DNA from: Paludibacteraceae bacterium | GTDB lineage: Bacteria > Bacteroidota > Bacteroidia > Bacteroidales > Paludibacteraceae | DNA: 64,000 bases | Direction: 5' to 3' | NCBI GenBank assembly: GCA_017509715.1 | Contig: JAFWOU010000034.1 | Coordinates: 1-64,000, forward strand | Shown here: piece by piece, positions 63,189 to 64,000 of the stretch | How positions within the stretch are numbered: the stretch's first letter is position 1 | Layout of the letters: each line of letters opens with the position of its first letter | Notes under the pieces: generated by a model | Seen by the model: only the letters and a program-made list of their open reading frames with translations | Database searches by the model: none | Told to the model about the DNA's origin: nothing | Translations under genes and position numbers: made by a program

Positions 63189-63512
63189 ATGCTTATGTCG
63201 AAGAGCACAATGGCCTATAAATTGCCGCGTAGAGCGGAGCAGAACCTACGGATTGTAGGAGAGCAGATACGTCTGGCGCGTTTGCGTCGGGACCTGAGTA
63301 TCGCGCAGATTGCCGAACGGGCGAGCTGCAGCGAATTGACCGTTATGCGCGTGGAACGCGGTACACCTACGGTAGCCATCGGCATCTATCTGCGTATCCT
63401 TTTCGCTTTGGGCCTCGATGAGAGCATTCTCTTCGTAGCCAAAGATGACGAGATGGGTCGCACATTGCAAGATTTAGACCTTAAAAACCGCCAGCGCGCA
63501 TCAAAGAAATGA
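63189..63512 (+). CDS. HipB-like XRE regulator
   Basis: The 107-residue protein has a helix-turn-helix (GEQIRLARLRRDLSIAQIAE, then RASCSELTVMRVERG) followed by a short C-terminal tail. It overlaps the next start by ATGA, as hipB does with hipA. It should repress the operon and neutralise the kinase. The start may also be ATG 63195 or 63210. Confidence 0.88.
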   Translation: MLMSKSTMAYKLPRRAEQNLRIVGEQIRLARLRRDLSIAQIAERASCSELTVMRVERGTPTVAIGIYLRILFALGLDESILFVAKDDEMGRTLQDLDLKNRQRASKK

Positions 63513-64000
63513 GGAACATACAAATAAATATGGATGCCCAACAGACAGAGTCTGTAGGAGTTTTGGGGCACGATATGATACGTGGCAATGCGGCATATCA
63601 ATGGGAGTTTGAGGCTCAATGGTTGCAGAAGCACAGTCAGACACTATTGAGCGGAGACTTGCAGAATGCAGGTGGACCTCAGTATGCTTCAGGTCGTTTG
63701 TTCGGTTTTCTGCAAGACTCCATGCCGGATCGGTGGGGGCGACGACTGATCGACAAGCGGGAACGGCTATTGGCTGCGCAAGAAGGACGAGCACCACGCC
63801 ATTTAACGGACATTGATTATCTGACACAGATAGACGATACCACTCGCATGGGAGCCTTGCGATTACGGGAAGGCAACAATCTACTGGGTACGCAGTATGC
63901 CGATATGCCTATTCCGCCTCTGACGCATCTGCGCGAGTTTGTGGATATGGCGCAGGAGTATGAGCGGCATGATGAGCAAGGAGGTACTATCCGTGAAGAG
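63509..64000 (+). CDS. HipA-family kinase toxin (N-terminal part, runs off the window)
   Basis: The visible 164 residues begin MRNIQINMDAQQTESVGVLG and contain GRLFGFLQDSMPDRWGRRLI, the typical HipA N-domain motif. HipA kinases phosphorylate targets such as glutamyl-tRNA synthetase. Kinase motifs lie beyond the right edge. Confidence 0.88.
   Translation, partial: MRNIQINMDAQQTESVGVLGHDMIRGNAAYQWEFEAQWLQKHSQTLLSGDLQNAGGPQYASGRLFGFLQDSMPDRWGRRLIDKRERLLAAQEGRAPRHLTDIDYLTQIDDTTRMGALRLREGNNLLGTQYADMPIPPLTHLREFVDMAQEYERHDEQGGTIREE

Overview
The window looks like the chromosome of an uncultured gut-type Bacteroidales bacterium. Promoters follow the Bacteroidetes pattern (TTG, 20 bases, TAnnTTTG), Shine-Dalgarno sequences are rare, and gene families and neighbourhoods are typical of the order: panC beside a short GT5 glycogen synthase and a DUF4270 lipoprotein, a fused-looking TPR/beta-barrel pair, a C69 dipeptidase, a YugP-type metallopeptidase and very large multi-domain surface proteins. 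I cannot name a genus.

Region 1 (1-32,700) is a compact core region. It holds MarC, rpiB, a radical SAM/SPASM enzyme, a beta-barrel/TPR envelope pair, DUF4270 lipoprotein, glycogen metabolism (GT5-type and GT3-type synthases, branching enzyme), panC, pdxB, miaA, a PKD lipoprotein, a C69 dipeptidase, tRNA-Glu with rpsT, a Fur-family regulator, tRNA-Arg, a FeoB with a decayed G domain, and a leftward operon YhcH-glgB-TlpA-like-nagB-cysS. An M13 peptidase is divergent from that operon. Gaps, and several genes, carry short degenerate tandem words (GTCGAAA, CCAACGA, GTAACCC and others), sometimes with a small palindrome.

Region 2 (32,700-64,000) is accessory and more AT-rich. Two giant exported proteins (3918 and 2366 residues) share a C-terminal motif, and each is followed by a small protein gene. 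Between and around them lie toxin-antitoxin type modules (YafQ type, a RelE/ParE-like pair and its truncated copy, a lone XRE gene, a PIN pair, HipBA at the right edge), three AAA ATPases, an acyl-carrier-like protein, gene relics, and long direct repeats built from the 3' end of the small surface-protein gene plus a terminator-promoter block.

The most striking single item is a tRNA-Leu(UAA) gene on the minus strand (50,952-51,279). It is interrupted between U34 and A35 of the anticodon by a 239-base group I intron with recognisable P3, P4, P7 and P8 pairings. This is the insertion site known from cyanobacteria and plastids, and is unexpected in Bacteroidales. Other leads are an in-frame dispersed palindrome, a four-dyad array before a DUF4143 ATPase, a palindromic promoter block shared by two unlinked genes, and recombination scars around the toxin-antitoxin cassettes.
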